Shown one piece after another: positions 6,285 through 11,841 of a stretch of 11,841 bases of DNA. The DNA is from Bacteroidota bacterium (GTDB taxonomy: Bacteria; Bacteroidota; Bacteroidia; Flavobacteriales; Flavobacteriaceae). Each line of letters opens with the position of its first letter. The first letter of the stretch is position 1. The notes below the pieces were generated by a model that did no database searches, was not told the DNA's origin, and was given only the letters and a program-made list of their open reading frames with translations. The stretch spans positions 1-11,841 of the forward strand of contig JAJRPL010000393.1 in the NCBI GenBank assembly GCA_024280815.1, given 5' to 3'. The position numbers and the translations under genes were made by a program.

Positions 6285-6602
6285 TTATACGAGAGCTTCT
6301 AACTTTTCAGTATAGGTCGCTTTAGGAGCAACTCCCACTTGCTTATCTACCACTTCTCCGTTTTTAAAAATTAAGATAGTTGGTATATTTCTAACACCAT
6401 ATTTAGCAGCAAACTCTTGATTTGCATCAACATCAACTTTACCAATTACAGCTTTTCCGTCAAAGTCTCCACTTAATTCTTCAACAATAGGAGTTAACAT
6501 TCGACAGGGTCCACACCATGCGGCCCAAAAGTCAACTAAAACGGGTTTGTTTGATTTTAACACTACCTCTTCAAAAGTAGCATCTGTTATTTCTAATGCC
6601 AT
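6285..6602 (-). CDS. trxA: thioredoxin
   Basis: A 105-residue cytoplasmic thioredoxin of normal family length. The active site WCGPC is at 29-33 within VDFWAAWCGPCRML, and the conserved cis-proline follows in RNIPT (Pro74). Asp24 corresponds to the buried Asp of Escherichia coli thioredoxin. There is no signal peptide or lipoprotein box, so it is the general disulfide reductase fed by thioredoxin reductase and not a periplasmic TlpA-type protein. It has its own likely promoter and a strong terminator, so it is probably transcribed alone. Confidence 0.95.
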   Translation of the reverse strand: MALEITDATFEEVVLKSNKPVLVDFWAAWCGPCRMLTPIVEELSGDFDGKAVIGKVDVDANQEFAAKYGVRNIPTILIFKNGEVVDKQVGVAPKATYTEKLEALV

Positions 6603-6638
6603 ATTTTATTTTTTAATTGTATTATTTTAATTCTTAAC

Positions 6639-6654
6639 GTTTACAAAAGTAAAC
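6639..6654 (-). promoter_or_regulatory. likely thioredoxin promoter -7 element within an inverted repeat
   Basis: TACTTTTG on the minus strand (6651-6644) fits TAnnTTTG and would start transcription about 35 bases before the thioredoxin ATG. It lies inside a perfect inverted repeat, GTTTAC-four bases-GTAAAC (6639-6654), which could be an operator or chance. No TTG is at the ideal -33 distance. Confidence 0.4.
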
Positions 6655-6748
6655 AATTATTTAACCACTTCTATATTGCAAGATTACTTTTGTTTATAAT
6701 AGTATATAAAAATCTTATTTCCTTACAAAAAAATAAATTATCGTGACC

Positions 6749-6765
6749 AAAAAACACGAGGTGTT
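6749..6765 (-). terminator. possible weak terminator downstream of metF
   Basis: On the minus strand, AACAC-CTC-GTGTT followed by a T-run, about 70 bases after the metF stop. The stem has only five pairs, so it is a tentative end for the metF transcript. Between it and metF I see only an imperfect A/T-rich inverted repeat (TTTAATTTT / AAAATTAAA). Confidence 0.3.
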
Positions 6766-6836
6766 AATGATAAATTCCCTTTTAATTTTGACGCAAGCTT
6801 CGGAAAATTAAACCCTTTTTGACTATCGCTCTGCGG

Positions 6837-7789
6837 TTAAAATATTGCAGAAGCTACCGCTTTAATATTGTCTGATTTTCCCATTGAATAATAATGCAGC
6901 ACAGGTACTCCAGCTTCTAACAACTCTTTACTTTGTTGAACAGCCCACTCAACACCAACTTGACGGACTTCTTTATTGTCTTTACATTTTTCTATTTCAA
7001 GAACTAAAGCTTCCGGAATATCAATTTTAAAAACCTGAGGTAATAACTGTAAATGTCTTTTAACAGCTATAGGTTTAATTCCGGGAATAATTGGCACATT
7101 AATTCCTGCATTTTTTGCAGCCCTTACAAATTCAAAATATTTCTGATTATCTAAAAACATCTGAGTGACTACATAATCTGCTCCAGCATCTACCTTTTCT
7201 TTTAACCGTTTTAAATCGGTTTGTATTGATGGAGCCTCTATATGTTTTTCAGGATAACCTGCCACTCCAATACAAAAATCAGTCTTATGTTCTACGTCAA
7301 TAACTTCATGCAAATACTTGCCAGAATTTAAGTCTTGAATTTGTAAAACTAATTCTTTTGCAAATTTATGCCCTCCATTAGTGGCTTCAAAATATGTTTG
7401 ATGTTTCATTGCATCTCCTCTCAATGCCATTACATTATCAATTCCTAAATAATGACAGTCGACCAATAAATACTCCGTCTCTTCTTTGGTGAAACCTCCA
7501 CAAAGCACATGTGGCACAGTATCTACATTGTACTTATGCTTTAAAGCAGCACAAATACCTAAAGTACCAGGACGCATCCGTGTCATTTTTTTATCAAATA
7601 GGCCTTCTTTTTCAATATAAACAAGTTCTTCTCTTGAGGTTGTTACATCAATAAATGGAGGCTTAAACTCCATTAAGGGATCTATATTATTATATAATTC
7701 TTGAATTTTTTTCCTTTTCTTGGTGGAATAATTTCAAAGGAAAACAATGTTTTCCCGTTGGCGTTTTTTATGTGGTCTATTATTTTCAT
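6837..7789 (-). CDS. metF: methylenetetrahydrofolate reductase, broken by a frameshift in A7
   Basis: MetF reduces 5,10-methylene-THF to 5-methyl-THF with FAD, supplying the methyl group for MetH. The body from the in-frame ATG at 7673 has 278 residues with typical motifs (PGTLGICAALKHKYNVD, ALRGDA, VTQMFLDN, PIIPGIKP). Its family start is missing there, but it is found just upstream in another frame. From ATG 7789 the DNA reads MKIIDHIKNANGKTLFSFEI then IPPRKGKK, which includes the catalytic Glu (Glu19, matching Glu28 of E. coli). The two frames meet at a run of seven A (7706-7712). One extra A restores a single 317-residue protein, the normal family length, continuing IQELYNNIDPLMEF. As read, the gene gives either a short N-terminal peptide or a protein lacking the catalytic Glu. 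The start at 7789 follows GGAGAGGAG, which comes from a neighbouring repeat. Confidence 0.9.
7706..7712 (-). other. A7 homopolymer at the metF frameshift
   Basis: Seven consecutive A on the minus strand, where eight would keep metF in frame. N-terminal codons before it and homologous codons after it are both intact, so this run is the most likely site of the lost base. Confidence 0.85.
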
Positions 7790-7790
7790 T

Positions 7791-7832
7791 CTCCTCTCCC
7801 AACCCTCTCCAAAGGAAAGGGCTTTCTGGGTG
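7791..7832 (+). repeat. dispersed CTCTCC repeat, copy A
   Basis: CTCTCCCAACCCTCTCC followed by AAAGGAAAGGG and a partly matching tail ending TGGGTG. It is an imperfect palindrome (CCCTCTCC against GGAAAGGG) of a type scattered through many Bacteroidota genomes. It lies immediately upstream of the metF start and contributes the GA-rich ribosome-binding region on the minus strand. It shares its core with copy B. Confidence 0.75.
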
Positions 7833-7907
7833 TTTTAAAATTTATTACTTTTTTTCATTGAATACTTTATGGATTTTGATCAATCTCAATACTAACTACT
7901 CATTTTT

Positions 7908-7949
7908 CCTCTCCCCAGCCCTCTCCAAAGGAAAGGGAGCTTAGGGCGG
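7908..7949 (+). repeat. dispersed CTCTCC repeat, copy B
   Basis: Same 42-base design and orientation as copy A: CCTCTCCCCAGCCCTCTCC, then AAAGGAAAGGG and a tail ending AGGGCGG. The block CCCTCTCCAAAGGAAAGGG is identical in A and B. It lies between metF and the metH activation-domain remainder, in sequence otherwise without a gene. Confidence 0.75.
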
Positions 7950-7970
7950 CGTTTTTTTTGATTATTATTT

Positions 7971-7996
7971 CTTCCCTTTGGGAAGGTTAGGATGGG
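7971..7996 (-). repeat. dispersed CTCTCC-type repeat, shortened inverted copy C
   Basis: Read on the minus strand, CCCATCCTAACC, then TTCCCAAAGGGAAG: a shorter relative of copies A and B in the opposite orientation. It begins 2 bases beyond the end of the metH frame, where it may form a hairpin in the transcript. Together the three copies fill most of the 208-base gap between metF and metH. Confidence 0.6.
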
Positions 7997-7997
7997 A

Positions 7998-8288
7998 TTA
8001 TTCTGCAATATTAGGCTGCAGCCATTTTTTTGCTTTTTCTAGCGATATCCCTTTCCTTTCTGAAAAATCTGTTACTTGATCATTTTTTATTTTTCCGAGT
8101 CCAAAATATTTTGAATCTGAATTCCCAAAATAATATCCAGAAACCGATGCTGCTGGCCACATAGCTAAACTTTCTGTTAACTTCACTCCTATTTGATTTT
8201 CAACATCTAACAAACTCCAAATAGTTTCTTTTTCTAAATGATCTGGACAAGCAGGATAACCTGGTGCAGGGCGAATACCTTTATAGGT
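7998..8288 (-). pseudogene. metH: cut-off C-terminal part of the MetH activation domain
   Basis: In the same frame as the upstream metH2 gene, directly after its TAA, the DNA still encodes the rest of the AdoMet-dependent reactivation domain: TYKG, the AdoMet-binding RPAPGYPACPDH, LTESLAMWPAASVSGYYFG, SKYFGLG and EKAKKWLQPN before a second stop. Every piece lines up with the E. coli MetH C-terminus, so only the single stop codon interrupts the domain. A TTG at 8213 could start a 71-residue peptide, but that would omit RPAPGYPACPDH. I see no sign of a separate gene start, so I treat it as untranslated remainder unless the stop is a sequence error or is read through. Confidence 0.85.
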
Positions 8289-10721
8289 TTATTTAATCAA
8301 CTCATCATTTGTTAAACCTTCATTTTCTGCATAACCCCAATATTTTGTTCGCACTTTTTTGTGTAAATATTCAGCAATAGCTTCTGCAAAACGATCTGCA
8401 ATCGCTTGTACCATAATAGCATTATAATCATCTTCTTTGTTTTTATACTTCCCTGCCAATTCATCGGCTCCAAAAATGGAAACACAAAAGGCTCCCATAT
8501 AATCGGTTTGTCCAGTTTCTTTTGGAGCCACAAAATCTGCTAAAGCTATATTTGGTATACCTTCACGTTTTTTTAATTGTTGACGTAACGTTCTAAAAAC
8601 TGCTATTTCTTTTCCTTTTTTCTGAATAGAAATATCATCATCATTTATAGTATTAGCTTCAAATAATCCAAAAATTGCTGTTGCTTTTAAGGATTGATTT
8701 GCTATAATTTCTTTAAGTATAATTTGAGCATCGTTATACAATTGAGTGGCTTGTTCGCCTACAACTTTATCAGTAAGAATAGCAGGGTATTTACCATGTA
8801 AATCCCAAGATCTAAAAAACGGACTCCAATCAATAAATGGTAATAGTTCTTTTAAACTTAATTGTTTTAAGACTTGTATTCCCATTTCTTTGGGTTTTAC
8901 AAGTTTGGCTGTATCCCAATCAATTTGGAATTTATTTTTTCGTGCCTGTTTTAGCGTAACATATGATTTAGTTTTACCACGTTTTAAGAATTTTTCACGA
9001 AACGCTGCATAATCCTTTTTTAAATTGATTACATATTCAGTTGATGTTTCCTCATTTAATAAATCACTTACAACCGTTACAGCACGCGAAGCATCATTTA
9101 CATGAACTACAGCGTTTTTGTATTCTGGATTTATTTTTACGGCCGTATGTGCTTTTGATGTAGTTGCACCTCCAATCAACAAAGGAACCGTAAAATTTTG
9201 ACGCTCCATTTCTTTTGCCAAATAAACCATCTCATCTAATGAAGGAGTTATCAATCCGCTTAAGCCAATAATATCTACATTTTCTTTTTTTGCAGTTTCT
9301 ATGATTTTTTCTGGTGGTACCATTACACCTAAATCTACAATTTCATAATTATTACACCCCAAGACTACACTCACAATGTTTTTACCTATATCATGCACAT
9401 CTCCTTTTACAGTTGCCATCAACACTTTACCTAAAGCTTTTTGCCCTTCGCCTTTATCAGCTTCAATAAACGGATTTAAATAAGCAACTGCTTTTTTCAT
9501 TACACGTGCTGATTTTACCACTTGTGGTAAAAACATTTTACCTGCTCCGAATAAATCACCTACAACATTCATCCCTGTCATAAGGTTTGTTTCTATAACT
9601 TCTATCGGTTTTGAAGCATTTAAACGAGCCTCTTCAGCATCCTCAATTATATAGGTATCTATTCCTTTTACCAAAGCATGTGTGATACGATCTTGCAAGG
9701 AATTCTCTCGCCAAGATTCATCAACCACTCTTTCTTTTTTTGTTCCTTTTACGGTTTCTGCAAAATCTAATAAACGTTCTGTAGCATCATCGCGTCTATC
9801 TAAAATAACATCTTCTACATGTTCTAATAAGTCTTTTGGAATATCATCATAAACTTCTAGCATGGCAGGATTTACAATACCCATATTCATCCCAGCTTGA
9901 ATGGCATAGTATAAGAATACAGAGTGCATTGCCTCACGTACTGCATTATTTCCTCTAAACGAAAACGATACATTGCTCACGCCTCCACTCACACTTACAT
10001 TGGGTAAATTTTTACGAACCCACTTAGTAGCCTCAATAAAATCAATAGCATTTCTACGATGCTCTTCCATGCCTGTTGCCACAGGAAATATATTTAAATC
10101 GAAAATAATATCTTCTGAAGCAAAACCTACTTTATCAACTAAAATACGATACGAACGTTCGGCAATTTCAATCCGTCTTTCATAATTATCTGCTTGACCA
10201 ACCTCATCAAAAGCCATAACAATTACAGCAGCTCCATAGCGTTTAATTTGTTTGGCTTGGTATATAAAATTATCTTCTCCTTCTTTTAAAGAAATAGAGT
10301 TTACCACACACTTCCCTTGTACAACCTGTAAACCAGCTTCTATAATTTCCCATTTAGAGCTATCTATCATAATAGGAACTCGACAAATATCTGGCTCGGC
10401 AGCAATGAGGTTTAAAAAACGAACCATTGCTTGTTTACCATCTAGTAAACCATCATCCATATTAATATCGATAATCTGTGCTCCGCCATCTACTTGATGT
10501 CTTGCAATAGCTAATGCTTCATCAAATTTCTCTTCTTTTATTAAACGTAAAAATTTACGTGAACCTGCAACATTGGTCCGTTCTCCAACGTTGATGAAAT
10601 TGCTATTTTCATTCAAGATTAGTGGTTCTAAGCCTGAAAGCTGCATGTATTTTCTCCCCTCTGCCTCTCCCCGAATGGGAAAGACTTTGTTCTTATCCAT
10701 ATTTTCTACTTTATTGTTCAT
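8289..10721 (-). CDS. metH: methionine synthase pterin/cobalamin part (MetH2), ends early at an in-frame stop
   Basis: This is the large half of cobalamin-dependent methionine synthase; the homocysteine-binding half is the separate upstream gene. Counting from the start at 10721, the pterin-binding domain begins with NFINVGERTNVAGSRKFLRL (about 41-60). The cobalamin domain carries GDVHDIGKN with the cobalt-ligand His at about 443, SGLITPSLDEM and IGGATTSKAHT. An activation domain follows, beginning around YVTLKQARKNKF. The reading ends LTNDELIK-TAA, where homologs continue with Glu before RPAPGYPACPDH, so about 95 residues of the activation domain are lost. Such a protein could bind folate and B12 but probably could not reactivate oxidised cobalamin. 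The frame extends to an ATG at 10763 inside a palindromic repeat; starts at 10721, 10700 or 10646 are all possible, and family homology begins only near the last (MQLSGLEPL). Confidence 0.92.
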   Translation of the reverse strand: MNNKVENMDKNKVFPIRGEAEGRKYMQLSGLEPLILNENSNFINVGERTNVAGSRKFLRLIKEEKFDEALAIARHQVDGGAQIIDINMDDGLLDGKQAMVRFLNLIAAEPDICRVPIMIDSSKWEIIEAGLQVVQGKCVVNSISLKEGEDNFIYQAKQIKRYGAAVIVMAFDEVGQADNYERRIEIAERSYRILVDKVGFASEDIIFDLNIFPVATGMEEHRRNAIDFIEATKWVRKNLPNVSVSGGVSNVSFSFRGNNAVREAMHSVFLYYAIQAGMNMGIVNPAMLEVYDDIPKDLLEHVEDVILDRRDDATERLLDFAETVKGTKKERVVDESWRENSLQDRITHALVKGIDTYIIEDAEEARLNASKPIEVIETNLMTGMNVVGDLFGAGKMFLPQVVKSARVMKKAVAYLNPFIEADKGEGQKALGKVLMATVKGDVHDIGKNIVSVVLGCNNYEIVDLGVMVPPEKIIETAKKENVDIIGLSGLITPSLDEMVYLAKEMERQNFTVPLLIGGATTSKAHTAVKINPEYKNAVVHVNDASRAVTVVSDLLNEETSTEYVINLKKDYAAFREKFLKRGKTKSYVTLKQARKNKFQIDWDTAKLVKPKEMGIQVLKQLSLKELLPFIDWSPFFRSWDLHGKYPAILTDKVVGEQATQLYNDAQIILKEIIANQSLKATAIFGLFEANTINDDDISIQKKGKEIAVFRTLRQQLKKREGIPNIALADFVAPKETGQTDYMGAFCVSIFGADELAGKYKNKEDDYNAIMVQAIADRFAEAIAEYLHKKVRTKYWGYAENEGLTNDELIK
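10651..10684 (+). repeat. CTCTCC-type repeat overlapping the 5' end of metH2
   Basis: CTCCCCTCTGCCTCTCCCCG followed by AATGGGAAAGA resembles copies A and B upstream of metF. On the minus strand it encodes FPIRGEAEGRK, which is not part of the MetH family sequence. Either these codons are a repeat-derived extension, or translation begins after it at 10646. Confidence 0.55.
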
Positions 10722-10738
10722 TCGTTTCTTTATGCTAG

Positions 10739-10761
10739 ATTCCTGCCTACGCAGGAATGAC
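10739..10761. repeat. REP-like palindrome, copy 1
   Basis: ATTCCTGC-CTAC-GCAGGAAT followed by GAC: perfect 8-bp arms around a 4-base loop. It is the widespread repeat that in translation gives SFLRRQESS, and it covers the upstream-most ATG of the metH2 frame. It matches copy 2 (11075-11097) in 22 of 23 bases and has the same orientation, so the pair brackets the ABM gene. Confidence 0.85.
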
Positions 10762-10769
10762 ATTACGGT

Positions 10770-11051
10770 CTACTTATAATGTTCTACAATTGGAAATGGT
10801 TCATAAAAGTGATGTAATAAACTTTTCCATTCTTGATATTCAGTTGATTTTCTAAATCCTATTTCATGGTCTTCAATGGTCTTCCAATTCACCAATAATA
10901 TATATTTATCATCTTGTTCGATACATTTTTTTAGCTCATGTGAAATATAACCGCTCATTGAAGTAATGATTACTTTTGCTTTTTTAAATGCATTTTCAAA
11001 GGCTTTTGATTGTCCTTTTTTTATATGCAATGTGGCTACTTCTAGTATCAT
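10770..11051 (-). CDS. small ABM-domain (antibiotic biosynthesis monooxygenase-like) protein
   Basis: A 93-residue single-domain protein with the pattern of the dimeric alpha+beta-barrel ABM family: MILEVATLHIKKGQ as first strand, a helix (AFENAFKKA), SGYISHELKKCIEQDDKYIL with the central strands, and VNWKTIEDHEIGFRKSTEYQEW with the typical helix. Members are small cytosolic oxygenases or of unknown activity, so no reaction can be assigned. The gene sits between the two halves of methionine synthase and is bracketed by two near-identical REP-like palindromes, with only 31 bases to the metH1 stop. That suggests it was added to the locus and is co-transcribed with metH by position. Its codon use and base content look like those of its neighbours. 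Confidence 0.75.
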   Translation of the reverse strand: MILEVATLHIKKGQSKAFENAFKKAKVIITSMSGYISHELKKCIEQDDKYILLVNWKTIEDHEIGFRKSTEYQEWKSLLHHFYEPFPIVEHYK

Positions 11052-11074
11052 AACTTTATTGAGTTGTAAACTGG

Positions 11075-11097
11075 ATTCCTACCTACGCAGGAATGAC
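11075..11097. repeat. REP-like palindrome, copy 2, supplying the metH1 stop
   Basis: ATTCCTAC-CTAC-GCAGGAAT followed by GAC, with one arm mismatch relative to copy 1. On the minus strand it reads GTCATTCCTGCGTAG, which gives the last residues VIPA and the stop codon of metH1. The repeat therefore lies across the end of the gene. Confidence 0.85.
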
Positions 11098-11841
11098 AAG
11101 TTGACGCGGTTTATACTTAGCAGCAACCTCAGCAATTGCTTTGATATGCTCTGGTGTTGTACCGCAACAACCGCCTATTATATTTATTAAATTTCGCTTT
11201 AAATATTCTTCTATCTGTTCTGCCATTTCCTCTGCAGTTTCGTCATATTCTCCAAAAGCATTTGGTAAGCCTGCATTGGGATGAGCTGATATAGCAAAAT
11301 CTGTTTTTGAAGCGATTGCTTCTAAATGTGGCTGTAATAAATTTGCTCCCAAGGCACAATTAAACCCGATAGATAATAACGGAATATGTGACGTAGAGAT
11401 TAAAAAGGCTTCTGCAGTTTGACCTGATAAGGTTCTTCCGCTAGCATCCGTTATCGTACCGCTTAACATGATTGGAATATCTACATTTTTTTCTTCTTTC
11501 ACTTCTTCTATTGCAAATAATGCCGCTTTTGCATTCAGTGTATCGAATACCGTTTCTACCAATAGTAAATCTACACCACCATCTATCAACGCTTCTGTTT
11601 GCAGCTTATACGCTACCCGTAAATCCTCAAATGTTACCGCTCTAAAACCTGGGTCGTTTACATCAGGAGACATACTCGCCGTTCTATTGGTTGGCCCTAA
11701 TGAACCTGCCACAAATCTTGGTTTGTGTGGTTCTTTGGCGGTGAATTCATCAGCTACTTCTTTGGCTATCTTAGCCGATTCAAAATTTAATTCATATACC
11801 AAATCCTCCATCTGATAATCTGCCATAGCAATGGTTGTTCC
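11083..11841 (-). CDS. metH: methionine synthase homocysteine methyltransferase part (MetH1), 5' end outside window
   Basis: This half carries the zinc- and homocysteine-binding barrel of cobalamin-dependent methionine synthase. The frame stays open through the right edge, beginning GTTIAMADYQMEDL as in the MetH family, so the true start is outside the window. Recognisable pieces are VAGSLGPTNRTASMSPDVND, LLLVETVFDTLNAKAA, SGTITDASGRTLSGQT, the first zinc Cys in GFNCALGA and the Cys pair in GGCCGTTPEH. The protein ends KPRQLVIPA, where the final VIPA comes from a REP-like repeat and not from family sequence; homologs as I remember them continue a few residues beyond KPR. The zinc site is complete, so this half should be functional. 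It acts with MetH2, which holds folate and B12. Confidence 0.95.
   Translation of the reverse strand, partial: GTTIAMADYQMEDLVYELNFESAKIAKEVADEFTAKEPHKPRFVAGSLGPTNRTASMSPDVNDPGFRAVTFEDLRVAYKLQTEALIDGGVDLLLVETVFDTLNAKAALFAIEEVKEEKNVDIPIMLSGTITDASGRTLSGQTAEAFLISTSHIPLLSIGFNCALGANLLQPHLEAIASKTDFAISAHPNAGLPNAFGEYDETAEEMAEQIEEYLKRNLINIIGGCCGTTPEHIKAIAEVAAKYKPRQLVIPA

Noticed and set aside
7747..7944. 65-residue plus-strand frame across the metF leader
   Set aside because: It runs antisense through the true metF N-terminus and two CTCTCC repeats; its proline/serine-rich reading comes from the repeats and it resembles no protein family.
7791..7996. CRISPR array
   Set aside because: Only two direct copies and one inverted shorter copy with unequal spacing and internal variation, and no cas genes; they are dispersed palindromic repeats.
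7998..8213. Independent 71-residue gene starting at TTG 8213
   Set aside because: It is the in-frame end of the MetH activation domain; the AdoMet motif just upstream in the same frame shows it is a continuation and not a new gene.
8312..8533. 73-residue minus-strand frame inside metH2
   Set aside because: It is an alternative frame of the conserved MetH activation-domain coding sequence, with low-complexity K/L/M-rich translation and no start context.
8746..9012. Plus-strand frame opposite metH2 (also 9973-10185, 10252-10497 and 10573-10779)
   Set aside because: All are antisense to strongly conserved MetH codons; their translations show no recognisable domain.
10966..11190. 74-residue plus-strand frame across the ABM gene and REP copy 2
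   Set aside because: It is antisense to two recognisable genes and contains repeat-derived residues (SYLRRND).
11468..11815. 115-residue plus-strand frame opposite metH1
   Set aside because: It is the mirror of conserved MetH1 codons; the Ser/Asn-rich translation is what an antisense frame yields here.

Overview
The window is low-GC and looks like a chromosomal segment of a Flavobacteriia-type Bacteroidota. Three things point that way: Bacteroidota promoters (TTG - about 19 nt - TAnnTTTG) instead of strong Shine-Dalgarno sites, a methionine synthase divided into two genes (metH1/metH2), and dispersed short palindromic repeats. All intact protein genes and the tRNA lie on the minus strand. 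The identification rests on sequence patterns only; no database search was run.

Layout, left to right. Positions 1-297 are an edge scar: the first codons of a probable DDE transposase (minus), next to the C-terminal end of a TonB-family protein (plus) that has lost its upstream part. Positions 394-4508 are a compact four-gene dlt-like operon, read right to left: adenylation enzyme (DltA-like), acyl carrier protein (DltC-like), MBOAT acyltransferase (DltB/AlgI-like) and an SGNH-fold membrane-anchored protein (DltD-like). Together they could activate a small carboxylic or amino acid, load it on the carrier and pass it across the membrane to an extracytoplasmic acceptor. Positions 4651-5185 are a tRNA-Asp locus with an unusual build: promoter, tRNA 5'-half relic carrying a 16-bp palindrome, a GIY-YIG nuclease gene, a complete tRNA-Asp and a terminator. 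The nuclease gene ends inside the complete tRNA. Positions 5204-6602 hold a DUF58/vWA-like protein and thioredoxin.

Positions 6837-11841 are the folate-dependent methionine branch: metF, metH2 (pterin, cobalamin and activation modules), an ABM-domain protein, and metH1 (homocysteine methyltransferase module, running off the right edge). MetF makes 5-methyl-THF; MetH moves the methyl group to homocysteine through cobalamin. Two genes of this branch are broken as read. metF has a one-base deletion in a seven-A run, which separates the residues carrying the catalytic Glu from the rest. metH2 has an in-frame TAA exactly where homologs have Glu, just before the AdoMet-binding RPAPGYPACPDH motif. 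Either the pathway is decaying or the sequence contains errors. Two families of short palindromic repeats are interspersed here, and one copy supplies the stop codon of metH1.

The best candidates for something little described are the tRNA-Asp/GIY-YIG cassette and the Gram-negative dlt-like operon.
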